From Stereocaulon alpinum (Eukaryota; Ascomycota; Lecanoromycetes; Lecanorales; Stereocaulaceae): a stretch of DNA of 64,000 bases. The stretch spans positions 62,001-126,000 of the forward strand of contig JAEUBA010000081.1 in NCBI GenBank assembly GCA_018257865.1. Reading direction: 5' to 3'. The number at the start of each line of letters is the position of its first letter. The stretch's first letter is position 1. A program made the translations under genes and the position numbers. A model generated the notes under the pieces. It worked only from the letters and a program-made list of their open reading frames with translations, ran no database searches and was not told where the DNA came from. Below are positions 12,101-22,500 of this stretch, one piece after another.

Positions 12101-13190
12101 TCAGCACAACCCGCCAACTACGATCCTTTGCCTCACACTCCCATAGCCATCACCCCCACTTGCACCCCCCCTGCCGTTCCCGTTCCCACTTCCACTTCTA
12201 CTCCTTTGTTTCCTGTTGCCTGGTAACTTCTCCATCCACTTCACGCCCACTCCCGTTCCTTTCCCAGGCGTCTTGTTCCCCGGCAACTTCTCCATCCATC
12301 TTGGCAGCGGCGGATATCTCACTCCCAAGCTGATCTTCCGACTCATACTCCTATCCAATTCCCCACCATGACCAGCTCGTGCAGCAGGCGTGATAGCCTG
12401 TTTCCGAATACGCTCTTGATACGCTAATTCGCGCAGTTCACGCGTACATGCTTTACATGACGGTGGCACACTGAGAGTCGTGGGTTTCGACGTCCAAGGC
12501 GGTGGAGGTAGTGGAGACTGTGGTTACGTATCAGCCCATGACATCATCACGAGGCTGCATCAACACAAGTGACGTACGTACACGGCACAGCAAACATCTC
12601 ATACATCCCCAATGCCACCATGCCCATCCACAACCTACTCTCTCTTCTCGGCGATGGATGTCCTCTCCGCAACCCCAGCATATACGGATTGCACGAATCG
12701 CTTCGAAACAGCGCGCGCAGAAAATCGGAGACGAGTCTATGCCGGGGAAGAGCGAGTGTATCCGGTGTGAGATTGCTGGTGCTGTTTTTGGGAAGCTGTA
12801 GCTTTGGAGAGGGGATAGGGGGTCTTCGCAGATGCTGCAGTTGGCTGTTAAGGCTGAGACTGATGAGCTACGTTGCCGAGTCGTAGATGTAGTTGACGGC
12901 GAGAGATTCGGCATCGATGCTATACTTGCTGCGCGAGGCGTTAGAGTATCGTCTGTGTAGTCGTAGCTCGCTTGGGAAGTGGTGTCTGCTAGTGAGGGAC
13001 GCCGAGGTGGGATTGTGGCGCTTAATTTTCGAAAGGGGCGTTTGTAGATTTTTAGTGGAGGGGGGATGAGGGGTGTTGGTGGTGAGGAGAGGGGTGAGTA
13101 GTCTGGTGTTGGGAGGTTGGTGGTTGGTGGTTCTTGGTGGGTCTGGAGCGGTTGGAGGGAGGAGAAGTTGGGGCGGGTTGGGGCGTGCAT
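12101..13190 (-). CDS. LIM-like zinc-binding protein
   Basis: Two exons, 13190-12582 and 12517-12101; 341 residues. A 64-nt intron (donor GTACGTACG, acceptor AACCACAG) sits just after CLLCR. The first 120 residues are Pro/Ser-rich and disordered. From about residue 120 a Cys/His array follows: CSICEDPL, then SYSFP, FCARCFEA, CWGCGEDIHRRE, WWHWGCMRCLLC, and after the intron SCKACTREL. The spacing (CxxC, CxxC, CxxC, HxxCxxC, CxxC) resembles a LIM domain with an enlarged first loop. The C-terminus is basic, with a WMEKLPGN motif duplicated 20 residues apart (60 bp in DNA). Start chosen as the first ATG after an upstream in-frame non-ATG stretch. LIM domains mediate protein contacts; partner unknown. 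Confidence 0.75.
12213..12298. repeat. 60-bp tandem duplication inside the LIM-like gene
   Basis: Two near-identical segments encoding WMEKLPGN on the minus strand start 60 bp apart; they indicate a recent in-frame duplication in the basic tail. Confidence 0.7.
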
Positions 13191-13838
13191 GTTGGATGAA
13201 TTTGGTTTGGCTCTTGCGGAGAATGGAATGAACGATTGTGTTATATCCAATGAAAGTTATGCCGTGGTACTGTACCTGTTAGTCTATGCTGCTAGCCGGT
13301 AATGCTGTGTTAGAGAATGATGCACATGGAAAGACTGGATGGCGTGGTGCCATATGCGGTGCTCGAACGTGAGACATGGAAGTGCGAGTTTTAGGAGATG
13401 CAACGATGTAAGTTGATAACTGCAGCCTCTTTTGGATTGATGGTTAATGGAAAGAGCGACCACACCCCCTGCGAATTCGGTAAAGGAAGACTGTGTTTGG
13501 TATGCAGGGTAAAGTCGAAACATGCGATTGCAGTCATGTCTCAACGATACATTGAGATACACTTACGCTCAATGCTGTATATGTAGAACAAATCCATCTC
13601 GTACGACAAGATCTTGCATCATGATGTCAGCTCAAAAAACCACGCACAATGAACGCTTGACTCAGGAGTGAGAGTGTAAGTCATGAACTTGCAAGATCTG
13701 TTGTACTAACAACCAAAGTCAAGGTAGTATTTGTACTAACCAATCTCCACCAAATACATATACACGAGCACCGCAAATATCGCAAGATTACACTTCTCCC
13801 CTTCCTTCTCAGGACCTCATTCAACCATCCCATCACCT
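13191..13838. other. Intergenic region upstream of the LIM-like gene
   Basis: Same-strand gap holding the LIM-like gene promoter and the MAPEG 3' end. No further gene seen. Confidence 0.45.
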
Positions 13839-14383
13839 TTAATACCCCCAATACCCCTTAACAAGATATCCACACCACCCCGCCACCCCCCCAATAAACG
13901 CCTGCGTCCCCCAAAACCCTATCGGCCTCCCCCACCCCACCGTATTCTCTCCCTTCAACCCAAGCTCCACATGCGCCACCCTCAACACCAACAGCGCCGC
14001 CAAACTCCAATTCAGCGTCTTTCTATTCGCACCATTCAATTCCGCCACCGCAGCCAGTATGAACGCGAGCGGCACATTCTCGATGAAGTTGATGTGGGCG
14101 CGCGTTTCGAGGAGGAGGGGATCTGGGTTCGCGTTTGAGGTGGAGGCGTCAGAGGAGTCCCAGCGGTCGCCCATGTATTTTTCTTTTTGGAGACGGCGGG
14201 CGACGATGCGGTTTTGGAGGTAGATGAGATAGGCGGCGAAGGGGAGGGTCCAGGTGCCGGTTATTGCTGTGGGAAGCTGGGTTAGTAGGGTATTTTGAGG
14301 TTTGGGGGGTTAGGATGAGGAGGAGGGTGGGACAAACGAAGCATTTTGGGGACGGGGACCCCGACGCCGAGTGTGGTGCTCAT
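13839..14383 (-). CDS. MAPEG-family integral membrane protein
   Basis: Two exons, 14383-14338 and 14266-13839; 157 residues, the usual MAPEG length. The 71-nt intron ends with a textbook CTACTAACCCAGCTTCCCACAG branch and acceptor region. The product has four predicted hydrophobic segments and the family signature ETRAHINFIENVPLAFILAA in the middle, followed by HVELGL. MAPEG proteins include microsomal glutathione S-transferases and related enzymes of lipid or xenobiotic metabolism in the endoplasmic reticulum. Fungal members of this subgroup are mostly uncharacterised, so glutathione activity is not asserted. Confidence 0.88.
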
Positions 14384-15035
14384 GGTTGTGGTGGTGGGAT
14401 TCTTTGTGTTTGAGGGTGGTTATGTACAAGTGCTGTTGGTGTGAGGTGGAACTGGGAGGGTGTTGGGAATAGGCGGACCAAGGGAATGTAGCTGCGTTCG
14501 TGCTAGACGTCATTGCGAATGTATTGGCCAATCAGAACAGTTCTTGGCGCTATCAACATGGCAATCGTGATAGCCATGTGCCAGACAACGCAGATGATAT
14601 ACACATGCACGAGAATGCTGCTCCAAGCTTCCTGGACCTCAGTGGCTCTACACTGCCTCGAGGTCTTCCACCCGATTCGCGAACTACCTGTGAAGACAGT
14701 GTGTCAGCTCCGTTAGGGAAAGTGGGAAGCCTGATCCCGTACTCAAATTTGACCTCTCGTGGTAGATGTGGGTAGGTCGCTTCATCATGGTGGTGCTCTC
14801 GATGGAGGAGCAGTGGCCTGGCGTCATGTAAATGCATTCTGGGAAAGGAACTGCGTCGTCATTGGTGCTATGTGTTTATCAACGAAAACATACATTGTCA
14901 ATGCGTGCCAGCAGTCCATTCATAAATAATCAAACATCTCTGATCAATTCGCCATCTTGCTCCCATGATTCATGATTATTGTATCCCAGTATCCTGTCGT
15001 TCCCAATATCCCACTTCGTAATGTATTCAACAAGC
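14384..15035. other. Intergenic region upstream of the MAPEG gene
   Basis: Contains the MAPEG promoter and the 3' end of the membrane protein gene. Nothing else supportable. Confidence 0.45.
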
Positions 15036-17094
15036 TCACAACTCAGTCACCACTGTTCTGCCTTCCGACTTCATTAGCGGAGAAGTGACCTTTCCCAACG
15101 TCGAAGAGCCGCTAAGGGATATCCTCTTCGCATCACCCATTCCAGTCCATTCCGGAACACCAAACTTGTCACCGTGCGCGGTAACAGGAATCTGGTCCGG
15201 AGCTCCATACCATGTCCCTGAGCCTTGGCCCTCATACACCAGCCTCTGCAGTTGTAGGGTCTCGGTCATGTCCCACTCAAGCTGTTTGTACAAGCCATGG
15301 TCGTTCTCTCTAATTCTCCGCAAGAGTCTGATAAAGGGTTCGAGACTGAGGTTGAGGAGGATGATAAAGAGGCCCAGACCTAGAATCAGTGTGATGCCTA
15401 GGATGCTGAAATGGTAGTAGTCGTTTCTCCAGACGATCTGACTTCGACATATCTTCTGCTCCTCCGGAATGGTGGGGTGTTCGATGTATCTCTGGTAGCT
15501 CGCGAAAGAGGTCTCTCCTGGTCCTATGACGTAGCTGACCATCAAGCTCTGCATGTACGCCAACATGATGGAATTGATGTTGAGTACCTCCAATTGCCAC
15601 TGGTTATCAGGCAGGCCTATCACTTTATTATTAGCCACCTGTTGGGATGCAATAAGGATATCCTGATCCAGGGCAAGGACCACATAGTCGCGAGAAGCAG
15701 CCACTGCGGCCTCGGCTAGTCTTGTGAATGTAGCGTTCTGGGTCGGGCTAAAGCTGAGATCCGAGATACTTTGATTGTAGGCTAAGAAGAAACTGGTCAA
15801 GTCGGTACATGCTGAACCAATTGGCAAGTTAGGGTTGCAGAATTGATGCTGGTTGATGCACCCAATATTGGAAGGGTTGTTATCCGTCATATAGAAAGGG
15901 GCATCGGCACCCTTTGGCACAATTTCTGTGTGCGCAGCAAACCAGGGATCGTCCACGGGATTCAGGTACACCAACTCGGTTTGCAGGAATAAAACATCGA
16001 CGTCGCCATTCTCTGGATGCAAAGCTGGAATTGCTTGGAAATCTCCGAAAGAGGAGACAGATCTGTAGGGTTCCTAATTAACGGCGCGCTTGCTTGAAGA
16101 CTCACCTCACTTACTGGAGATCGTACCAGAACCTATAATTCCCATCATACGTATAGTTGGTGAAAGATGCGGTGTAGTCATCCCCTCCTGCATCCGGTCC
16201 ATAGTAGTAGTAGGTGCGATTCTCGTAAGGATACGCAGCCGAGGCGGCACCCACAGTCGACTTCGTACGTTCTTTAGGGTCCAACACGGCGCAAGTGGTT
16301 GTTCTGCGATACTGCACACGATCTTCCTTCCGCGCGTTGATGCCAAGATGAAGCGCGGAATCGATGGGGCCGGTATCAATATAGAGGGCTTGTGTCAGGC
16401 ACAAAGCGTCATCAAACGGGCAATTAGAGGAATTATCAATGGTCACCTGAGGTAGGGAGTTGACAATGTACTGTCCGCAGTTCACTGTTGGAGTCAAGTA
16501 ACAATCTTGAGCGTATGCGAGACTCCTTCTCATTTCAGCCCGGGCGTTCAGCCTATAGGCCGCCTCTTCCTCTAGAGTTTCTGTTGCCTTGCCAGTGAGA
16601 TTGTCGGAAGTAGTCGGTAGGAATTGCAGATCTACTGGCCAAGAACCACAATTGGGGCTCAGTATCAAAGCATCCATGTGCATTGATCTTGTGATTAGCG
16701 AAGAGAATATTCCGGCGATAGCGAAGGCCACAATGTGAAGGATGGCGGCTGTTATCAAGGCAAGCGACCGCCAGAAAGTGTGAGCTCTCTTCGATCGCCA
16801 GGCCCAACCGATTGTTAGCCACAGCCATAGAGTGCTGGTGACTGAGCTAGAATTACGGAGTAGGGCTTGCTGCTGGTGATGGAAAGCGTCCCGCTCTCCC
16901 CTTTTAGATCTCCACTGATGGACTGCGTAGCAGAAGATGTCCCAGAGATGACTTCCAACAAATCGTACAAACAAGGCAAAGAAAGCAACCAAGATGGGAC
17001 CGTCAGCCAAAGACATGGTGAGCGTCCCACCGGAAATAGGACCCTTGGTCCAATTCCTCCAGGCACCCGTATAGACAGTAGTATTTGAAGCCAT
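15036..17094 (-). CDS. Large multipass membrane protein of unknown function
   Basis: Two exons, 17094-16115 and 16062-15036, give 668 residues; the 52-nt intron (GTAAGT...CCTACAG) joins ...WYDLQ to SVSSFGDF in frame. Hydrophobic segments occur near the N-terminus (ILVAFFALFVRFVG), at about residues 90-105 (TLWLWLTIGWAW) and 118-140 (LALITAAILHIVAFAIAG). A single strong helix lies near residue 565 (ILGITLILGLGLFIILL). Between them is a large, Cys- and Asn-x-Ser/Thr-rich region (CGSWPVDL, CYLTPTVNCGQY, CPFDDALC, CINQHQFCNP) that looks extracytosolic. The tail is cytosolic-like. The architecture is common among uncharacterised Pleosporomycetidae proteins; no enzymatic motif seen. It could be a surface sensor, but that is inference only. 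Confidence 0.8.
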
Positions 17095-19398
17095 AGTGCA
17101 AGAAGGCGGTCTCAGTATGGTAAATGGGGTAAGTTTGGTAGCTACTCACCCCGAGGACTTGCTGATAACCCCAGGAAAGGTGAAAGACGAATCACAAATA
17201 CCAGCTGTTGAGTCGGAGCTCGACAGTATACATAAGGCAAAGTGACCCATCTAACATCCGACAGAGCCGCAAATGAATTTCAGAGGTCAAGAACGGGACA
17301 GAAGAGACCTAAGTTAAGGCGCTTGTGTCAGCACAGGCTTGCATGGGTGGTATCCGAATTTGTCGAGTAGGAGCAGGAGGGCGTAGCTGGGGTCGCCGCT
17401 ATTGGTGGTCTGGATCAAGACCCCGACCCACATCAGGAGTCTTTCAAGGAACGAATTTAGTGAACGCCTAGCCAGTTGAGGCTTAGAGCAAGCGATAGAC
17501 GCTAGAAGAAAGCAAATAGGGGGCTGACAATTCCCGCTTGAGGCTCGCATTCTCCCCAGCCCCCTGGTCGAAAGTCATCGTGTGATTCCAGCCAATCAAG
17601 ATATTTGGTCGTTCTGCACTGATGCATTAATACGGCGAAAGGTGTGGTAGTGGGAGATGTCGAGGATGATGGTCGGGGCACTCTGTCAGCTATGGTCGAC
17701 TCGGCGAGCCTCTGATTGGGTTGTATTGCATGGATGCCCCACTAGCGCTAGCGTGGATATGCAGCCCTATCCCAAGTGGGACAACCTAAGGTACGTCTCG
17801 GCACAGTATCGCAATCAACGATAAGACTTGAACGACCTCACCAATTACGAGATATGGTCGAAACTCTGATGCATAGAGAGCCTCAAGCTCAAGCTCAGCT
17901 TTCTGCTTCGCTCAGCCTGGGATTTCTGGTCCGACAGGCTTGAAAGATGGTCATTGAAGGTTAGGTGACATTTCAGCCGTGGCTTCTGCTAGATCAATGT
18001 ATTGGGTGACCGTTGATCAGCTACACGATTCTTTGCGATAAGCAGGATCTCGGCTACTGTGCCATCGGCGGCTGGGCGACGCCCGAAATGCCTCGTATTT
18101 TCAAGACTAAGGCGAAGGAGCCAGACTAGCCAGATGAGGTGCGAAATAAGTAGGAAAGACCCGGTCATACCCAACCCAAACGAGCTGAGACAAAGATCCA
18201 AGGGAGTCGGCTGGGTGCTAGACGAAGGTGGTCCTCAGCCTTGTCCGTTCATGCTCTCGATTATGGCCAGGTAAACGAGCTGGGTCTGAGACATGTGTGA
18301 AGTATCAAAGCAGAGCAACAGTACGCGTATTGCATGTAGTGATGTTGGAGTTAGATCTCGAGCATAGTTGGGGAAAGACTGGGGATAATGATCATGCGAT
18401 AGGCAATTGGGAGAGGAAATATTTGAGCGATCGAGAGGGACGGGAAGGGTGAAAGACGGCCAGGCTTGGCGGCCACCTCGCTAAAAACGCCAAGAACGCC
18501 TCCTCGCTAAGCTTCCATTTTGGGAGCAACGACATATCTTCAACATCTGCAGAACCACTACCAACTTTTGATAACGAGTATTAAAGCGTTCTTGCTCATG
18601 GAAATTGACTTATGGCATTTAAGTTGGTCTCAGTTTCACCATTGATCGGGTGCTGTGCAGATAAGTAAGTATTGCGGTTGGCCGTCCGGGACGAGTCAGT
18701 GACGACTCGACGACTCAACGATGACCGTCGACCTTGTAAGACACCATCGAAGTCCATTCCGAAGATATCCCGAGCTTCAAAGAACTGCTGAAGCTCTGGA
18801 TTGCGTTGCTGTAGGTCCTTGTAACCTTTGTTCGTAACTCGTACGTGCCAGGATGTGTTTGCCAAGTCCTTTGAAGAGAGCAACAAGGGTGACAGCAAGA
18901 GTGGTTCTCAACACATGCGGAATTCGAAATCTGGCGCCCGCTCTCAGTCGCACGTAATAAAGCGAAAGATACTCCTCCCAAGCAATACGATGGCCTGGCG
19001 AGAGCAAAAATTCGGCAAAAAAAGAGCAAAACCAGCACCTTGCTCAGGAAGGCAACAGGCAAAAAATAAAGGTAAAAAGAGCAAAAGGTTCAAGTTCAAG
19101 CCGAAGCTCGAACCCTACTCCTTGCGTTAAGGTTCTCAAACGTGTGTGTCCAGTCGCCTCGGCGCTAGGAAATGATGTTATTTAAATCCACACAGGCCAT
19201 TCCGCCTAACTTTGAAAGAACTCTTTATTCTAAAATATAAACAATAATTAAGGTTAAGCGTGACATCCTCTGAGTTGTTTACCACACATGTATCGGCTTT
19301 ACAGCTCTCCTTTCCCGTTGCGTGCGTCAACACATAGCTACGATCACCTGCTTCCTTGTCTCTCCCAGACCTATTCACTCGACAAAGCTACAGCAAAT
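17095..19398. other. Large divergent intergenic region
   Basis: A 2.3-kb gap with no supportable gene. Around 18940-19110 the plus strand is strongly purine-rich with repeated AGCAAAA words. Open frames at 18596-18898 (-) and 18828-19130 (+) overlap and lack motifs. It may hide promoters or a decayed gene. Confidence 0.4.
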
Positions 19399-20091
19399 AT
19401 GGCTATTGTCCGCAGTGGGTGCAAGAAGCCCTTAAATATCATCAAGAAGGCACGCAAGGCGCAGGCTAAGCATGCCAGCAAGGCCACCAGCAGTAAGCTT
19501 ACCACTTCTCTTCCCAGTCATTCTGCACGCGCGAGGAGCCTCAAACGTGTTGTTCTACGGCTACTAACCCCATGATCAGGCAAGCATCTGGCTCACGAGG
19601 AGCAAAAACTCTGGCATAAACAGGCCAGACAGGATCGTCGTTGGTTGCGTGCGCAGGTCGAGTGTGCTGGCTGGGGTCGTATCTCCCTCGAGGCTGAGAG
19701 GCAGCTAGCCAAACGCTTCGGTTGCAAAAGCAAGCAAGAACAGGAGGCGCCATCGATCAAAGAGGGGAGGAGAGAAGAACTGCTCCCAGAGGCGGAGCAG
19801 GCGTGGGCTCGTTTGCGTGTGGAGAGGAGTGCGGCGAAGGAGGCGGCTGGAGTCCGTGATTATGTGGAAGACTGGTGGGTGGGGCACAATGTGCAGGGGA
19901 GGGAAGGGGATATAGGGGGATTAGCGGTCGAGATGGAAGACTTGGAGATTGCGGACGGGGAGGAGAGCGAGGAGGCAGGCGTGCCGGTCGGACTGGGACA
20001 TGGAGTGAATGAGGAGAAGGATGAAGACGAGAACTACGAGTGGTTTTGGGGAATGCAGACCTTTTTGACATTTCGAGAACGGAGACGATGA
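19399..20091 (+). CDS. Small highly charged protein, unknown
   Basis: Two exons, 19399-19492 and 19580-20091; 201 residues. The 87-nt intron is well formed (GTAAGC, branch CTACTAAC, acceptor GATCAG) and joins ATSS to KHLAHEE in frame. The first about 110 residues are very basic (Lys/Arg/Gln, few hydrophobics, apparently helical). The last 70 are acidic (EDLEIADGEESEE, NEEKDEDENYEWF) and end in FRERRR. No domain recognised. The intron and continuous frame support a real gene; a lineage-restricted nuclear or nucleolar protein is conceivable but not shown. It converges with the surface-protein gene downstream. Confidence 0.55.
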
Positions 20092-20466
20092 CATTGAGTA
20101 AGTTCTCAGAGCTGTTTGTGCGCTATTCTGTGCGCTTTGCCCTATAACGGGCGATAATGGAAGGCCTTGGCCTCGTTCCTCGCTGCGATCTTCCGCCTTC
20201 GAGCCTGAGCGTCCTATGATCATTCTCTCACAATTCGTTCATTGTATCGATTTACTATGTTGTCGCTTTGAAATCATCTTTAGATCATTTTCTAAGCTCA
20301 TAATACTGCTCAACCCTATATTCCATTACATCAATGTTTTCTGTGCTGACGCTGGTGAATGTAAGGCCTTAGCAACACACTCTTGCTCGGATTTATACAC
20401 ATATACTAAAACTTACGGTTCCGATGCCTGAAATACCAAGAACTCGTCACAGCCAATCATCGATTT
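20092..20466. other. Convergent intergenic region
   Basis: A 375-bp gap containing two 3' ends; AT-richer than the flanking coding sequence; no gene seen. Confidence 0.45.
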
Positions 20467-21485
20467 TCAGGGACTCGCCGCATCCATTTCGTGCAACACC
20501 TTCTGCTGCGAGACCGCAACTGGAAAGCCAGACGCTTCATGACGTTCGAATGCATCGTTCTCCACTGCTGTCTCCGAGCCTACTATCTCGTTTAGTACTG
20601 GGGTGGAGGTGTTGCTGTCTTTGGAGACGTGCGATCTGGATGATTTGACGCGTCTTCGAAGGCAGTACAGGATATTGATGGCTGAGATCAGGACACTCGC
20701 AACAACTGCGATGATGATGCCTGCCTTGATACCTGTACTGAGCTCGCTGGGCTTGCCACCCTCGGTAGTCGGTACTGCGGAAGCTACAGATGATGTTGGA
20801 GATGATGATGCAGACGATGATAGTGAAGATAGCGAACTTGACGATGTGTGAGATGCTAATAGGGCTGAAAAGAGGGGAGAAGTCACTGACTCAGTGGTTG
20901 TGGAACTACCAATCATAGACACGCTCAAACTCAGGTATGCGAAGCTCGTTGATGTTGAATCGCTGGAGCTGAAACTTGTAGGGCCCATAGCGGTAGATAC
21001 GATGGAAGTTGGTACCGCGAATGTTGTTGGAAAGGGGGACTGCAGGGCGGTATCTAGAATGAAGAAATCTCCACTGTTCAGACCACCTCTCTCTGGTTTA
21101 GTTTCTATTATGATGTTAAAATGGCATAACACATCGGTCCCAAAGTCGAGAGTAACGAGACGGCTGCCACTGGGAGGTATTGTTTCGTTGTATGCTGTGT
21201 TCGTGAGCCTTCGTGTTTCAATGTGTTGGAGAATCCAGGGTTCGTACTTGATTGGAATGATAGGGTGCCATTCAGTGTGCACCACAGGATTAGATTTGGC
21301 ATGTAGGGTGCAGCGGCTGTCGACCATGACGCATTGACAACATCGAAATTGCTGTAATTGAACACTGAATGGGGCGTTGGGTAATAGAATTCACCCACAA
21401 GATCCTGCGCAGACACAGTGTATAAGGCGGCTAATATGATGATCAAAGAGTACACAATAAGATCTCTACTCCAATTCACATACAT
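20467..21485 (-). CDS. Ser/Thr-rich single-pass surface protein
   Basis: Two exons, 21485-21248 and 21194-20467; 321 residues. A 53-nt intron (GTACGA...ACACAG) reconciles two frames that otherwise look frameshifted, giving LWCTLNGTLSFQS followed by TYNETIPPSGSRLVTLDF. The N-terminus is a signal peptide (LIVYSLIIILAALYTVSAQ). Next comes a 120-residue ectodomain with several N-glycosylation sites and two Cys (LWC, VLCHF). A long Ser/Thr mucin-like stalk follows, then one membrane helix (AGIIIAVVASVLISAINIL, about 240-258), a basic stop-transfer CLRRRVK, and a cytosolic tail. The plan is like Mid2/Wsc-type wall sensors and many uncharacterised Pleosporalean surface proteins; no WSC domain is present. 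Confidence 0.78.
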
Positions 21486-22500
21486 GCTGAAGCATAGGAC
21501 TCTATTCTCTGTCAGCCGATTACTGTAGGCTGGCAGTTGTCACAGGCTACGATTTTCCTCAATCGAAGTTATAGCCACTTTATGCGATGGGCGTGAACTG
21601 AGCGGCGTGTGCAGAGAGCTCATGCTGTGGGGAGCATATGTGATGAAACAGAAATTAAGGGGCCTGCATCCGTCTCTGGAAGGCTGTTGAGTGTCTCAAG
21701 TCAATGTTAGTCCATGGAAGGCTGTTGAGTGTTTCAAGTCAATGCTTATTCCAACTAGGTAGCTCTGCAAACGTAGCAGAGTCAAGTTGATGAGAAGACT
21801 CGTACAATATTCGCGATTCATGTTTGATGATTCTGTCGTAGATGATTGTCAGGCTGTGGGACGAATGAGCCAAATTGACGTACCGCAGGGGGGGTACATC
21901 GAATGGACCTCTTAGTAATGCTTTGCCAGGGAGATGTTTCGCTATGCCACATCAGAAGTGCGCCCACGAAGGCGAATGACGGAAAGTTCGAAATAGCTAC
22001 TGAAACCATCAAACAGAAGCCCCCTCCATGATTGAGGATATTGTGTGAGCTAAGGCTGAGGCATTTAACTTTGAGCAAGGTTGTGGAGTTGGATATACAT
22101 AACATTCCTACTTGTTAAGACACCGATTCTGTATTTACCTTGGAACTGAGTAGTAAACCGGTGATGCTAATGGTTCTTGAGCAGACACGAATATCAACAT
22201 TGCTGGTAGTATTGTAGGTACTTACCAGTCAATTAAGCTTGCTTCAGCAAGGCGTCCTATCTGTAAGAAGATATAGCGAAGCCTTACGGATATGACTCGA
22301 TGCCTCCACAAACTCGCCCACCTTGCCTTACTAATCCTTGCACGCTAGTCGGCCGTTGAAAATAAACAAACCATCGTCATACCCGCTCTGCGATATCAAC
22401 ATTCCCAATTGCACCCAGAAACTTGAACATCTTCGTCGACATCTATCAGCGACCGTTAGAAATTGTACTCATATTAGATTCGGACTGGTATAACGCTACA
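21486..22500. other. Divergent promoter region with a short tandem repeat
   Basis: Gap between two divergent starts. It contains an imperfect 38-bp tandem duplication at 21678-21750 and no supportable gene. Confidence 0.45.
21678..21750. repeat. 38-bp imperfect tandem duplication
   Basis: Two copies of a segment beginning GGAAGGCTGTTGAGTGT start at 21678 and 21716 and differ at only a few positions over about 34 bp. Confidence 0.85.

Noticed and set aside
18596..18898. Minus-strand frame of 100 codons
   Set aside because: Looks weakly protein-like but has no recognisable family, no intron support and overlaps other frames.
20467..21485. Apparent frameshift in the surface protein gene
   Set aside because: A 53-nt intron at 21247-21195 resolves it, so it is not called a pseudogene.
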